From a bacterium (GTDB taxonomy: Bacteria; Armatimonadota; HRBIN16), in the NCBI GenBank assembly GCA_025057335.1, contig JANWXG010000025.1, positions 1 through 17,884 on the forward strand: a stretch of 17,884 nt of DNA. The letters are read 5' to 3'. The translations under genes were made by a program, and so were the position numbers. The notes beneath the pieces were generated by a model, which saw nothing but the letters and a program-made list of their open reading frames with translations, ran no database searches and was not told where the DNA came from. This document shows, one piece after another, positions 16,420 to 17,884 of this stretch (positions are counted from its first letter, which is position 1; each line of letters begins with the position of its first letter).

Positions 16420-16814
16420 CTTGTCCTCCTACGGTTGGACGTTTCGGTACCATGGTAATTATCGGAGAAATCTGGAGGCACTTTAGATGCAGTGAGGCAG
16501 TGGCACGGAGCCATACCATGCCAAAAGATTGTTGTCGAGGCTTACTTGCAGTGAAAACAAGCAGTTGGCATGCTTGCGCCAGGCGTCAATTTCGATGAGA
16601 AATACCTCTCGGAGCAGTCCAACCCCTACTTCCTGAAAACCACTCTGTCCTCAGAGACCTCCGTCCTCCAGTCAGTTATCCGCATGATGATATCCATAGG
16701 CACATACAAACGCCCGTGCCCTGCCAACGCTATCTCAAAGCAGACTCCTCTCTAGCGCACCCCTCACGGTTGGTCTCCTCTTGCGCTGTATCCGAATGTA
16801 ATTCTGAGACCTTT

Positions 16815-16871
16815 TGTCATTCTGGGCGGAGCGAAGAATCTCGGAGGTGCTCCACTGCGTTCAGCATGACA
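16815..16871. repeat. TGTCATTCTG...CAGCATGACA interspersed repeat
   Basis: A 57-base element with inverted ends TGTCATTCTG (16815-16824) and CAGCATGACA (16862-16871), 9 of 10 paired, containing GCGGAGCGAAGAATCTCGG. From memory this is the type of widely scattered bacterial repeat with the core GAGCGNAGCGAAGAATCT. Decayed partial copies appear at 16928-16938 (TTGTCATTCTG) and 17051-17072. Confidence 0.65.
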
Positions 16872-16960
16872 GGGAGAAGGCTTTTGAAGGAGCCTTATCC
16901 CGCAGACTGCCTGTCGTTCCGTTCGCTTGTCATTCTGAAGTCCCCACTGTTCGTAAAGGG

Positions 16961-16988
16961 GAAGCGCCCACGTGCTTCGCTACGGGCA
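16961..16988 (+). repeat. Hairpin repeat family 2, copy 5
   Basis: GAAGC (16961-16965) pairs with GCTTC (16974-16978), followed by the tail GCTACGGGC. The stem is shorter than in the four copies at 7251-7446, with the inner part CGCCCACGT no longer fully paired. Confidence 0.6.
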
Positions 16989-17093
16989 GGAGAGTTCATC
17001 TAATGCGCTTTATTGCTGGCAGTAGCACACGTCATTGCGCTCCTTGTTGTTCCGAGCACAGCGAAGAACCTCTCTTGCGGCTTGAGGAGTTTC

Positions 17094-17705
17094 TCAGCGG
17101 CGCTGCAGGCGAATGAGATGTAGGCGTCTTCGGTCGGGGGGCAGGTCGGGCAGGTAGATTTCCCCCGCACTGAGGAAGCGGAAGTAAGGGGTAAACACCT
17201 CCAGAAACTCCTCCAGCTTCAGGCGGTAGGGACCGCCCTCGGGAGGCTGTGGCTGGTCAGCGTGGAACTCGCGCAGGAACAGGATACCGTCTGGCTTGAG
17301 CACTCTGGCGACCGAGCGGGCGTAGAGGGGGCGTATCTCGGGCGCAAAGGTATGGAAGCAACCTGAGTCGCAAATCAGGTCGAAGCTGGCGTCGCGGAAG
17401 GGTAGCAGGCGTGCATCGGCGCGGATGAGCGGGATGTCCAGCCCAGCGCGGTGGAACCGCTCGCGGGCGAAGCGCAACGGCTCTGGAGCAATGTCTACGC
17501 CCACGACCTGGTAGCCCTGTCGCGCCAGATACATCAGGTCGGTTCCCGTGCCGCAGCCGAGGTCGAGGGTCAGCCCGCGCGGCAGCAAGCCACGTCGCAC
17601 AGTCTCCTCCAACCCCTCCGCAGGCTCCTCGCGATGCCAGGGCATCTGTTCGGGCGGGGTCTCGCGGTAGCGTTGCAGCCAGCGTTCAACGTGTTCGTCT
17701 CTCAT
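17094..17705 (-). CDS. Class I SAM-dependent methyltransferase
   Basis: A 203-residue cytosolic methyltransferase of the TehB/thiopurine-methyltransferase-like kind. Motif I is DLGCGTG at residues 48-54, followed by motif II GYQVVGVDIAPEPL, an acidic ADARLLPF stretch and FDLICDSGCFHTF. MPWHREEP near the N terminus is typical of this group. The substrate cannot be told; small thiol, selenium or tellurium compounds and small molecules are all possible. Its ATG overlaps the stop codon of the upstream universal stress protein gene (ATGA), so the two are translationally coupled and may share a stress-related role. No terminator is evident after it. Confidence 0.88.
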   Translation of the reverse strand: MRDEHVERWLQRYRETPPEQMPWHREEPAEGLEETVRRGLLPRGLTLDLGCGTGTDLMYLARQGYQVVGVDIAPEPLRFARERFHRAGLDIPLIRADARLLPFRDASFDLICDSGCFHTFAPEIRPLYARSVARVLKPDGILFLREFHADQPQPPEGGPYRLKLEEFLEVFTPYFRFLSAGEIYLPDLPPDRRRLHLIRLQRR

Positions 17706-17884
17706 CGCACAATCAGCACGGGCTTGTCGTGTATGGCATGCAGCACGCGATGCGAGACGCTGCCCAGCAGTAGGGCGGAGGCGTTGCTCAGTCCGCGCGA
17801 GCCCATCACGATGAGGTCAGCTCCCTCCTCCTCTGCTACTTTGACGATGGTCTCCGCGGTGTGACCGTATTCGATGCGCGTGTC
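17702..17884 (-). CDS. Universal stress protein (UspA family), C-terminal part; 5' end off window
   Basis: The last 60 residues of a Usp-fold protein. They show the conserved end of the fold: VAEEEGADLIVMGSRGLSNA, then the nucleotide-binding loop G-S-R-G with LLGSVSHRVLHAIHDKPVLIVR, matching the ATP-binding G-x2-G-x9-G-S pattern. Usp proteins bind ATP or sense stress signals and aid survival. The stop TGA overlaps the methyltransferase ATG by four bases (17702-17705). The start lies beyond the window, so single- or double-domain form cannot be decided. Confidence 0.9.
   Translation of the reverse strand, partial: DTRIEYGHTAETIVKVAEEEGADLIVMGSRGLSNASALLLGSVSHRVLHAIHDKPVLIVR

Larger units (their letters stand above)
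16420..17093. other. Intergenic region with dispersed repeats
   Basis: It carries the upstream region of the minus-strand lipoprotein gene, then several dispersed repeat fragments from about 16796 on (listed separately). The plus-strand open frame at 16570-16755 has no ribosome site and no recognisable residues, so I do not call it a gene. Confidence 0.6.

Noticed and set aside
16570..16755. Plus-strand open frame of 61 residues
   Set aside because: No ribosome binding site, no family resemblance and no conserved context.

Overview
The window reads as a chromosomal stretch of a moderately GC-rich, probably thermophilic bacterium. The large secreted WD40/Ig/FlgD-type protein, the KorAB-type ferredoxin oxidoreductase and intergenic DNA full of short hairpin repeats fit an Armatimonadota-like genome. 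That lineage is an inference from style; no rRNA or other marker gene is present.

Left third (1-6549, minus strand): a compact type I-B (Tneap/Cst-like) CRISPR-Cas operon transcribed leftwards in the order cas6 - cas8b1/cst1 - cas7/cst2 - cas5 - cas3 - cas4. The cas4 gene is cut by the window edge. Genes are nearly contiguous or overlap. Cas6 should process crRNA, Cas8/Cas7/Cas5 should form Cascade, Cas3 is an HD nuclease-helicase, and Cas4 belongs to spacer acquisition. No cas1, cas2 or CRISPR array lies inside the window; they would be expected beyond position 1.

6550-7615: about 1 kb of gene-free DNA between the divergent cas and kor operons. It holds at least three families of short palindromic repeats and, near its right end, a TATAAT box for the kor genes.

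7616-10256 (plus): korA and korB, a two-subunit 2-oxoacid:ferredoxin oxidoreductase (fused gamma-alpha chain plus TPP/Fe-S beta chain), followed by a strong hairpin.

10636-15114 (plus): a 1358-residue exported protein with 14 WD40 repeats (two seven-bladed propellers), three Ig-like repeats, a duplicated GYW beta domain and a C-terminal FlgD-like Ig domain. A small lipoprotein follows 12 bases later, then a clear rho-independent terminator (15130-15164).

15165-17884: an intergenic stretch with one doubtful small ORF, a second lipoprotein gene on the minus strand with its own terminator, a repeat-bearing gap, and a minus-strand pair: the tail of a universal stress protein gene overlapping an SAM-dependent methyltransferase gene by ATGA.

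Nothing here is plainly a new defence system. The most notable items are the intergenic hairpin families, the double-propeller secreted protein with homogenised Ig repeats, and the complete I-B interference module.
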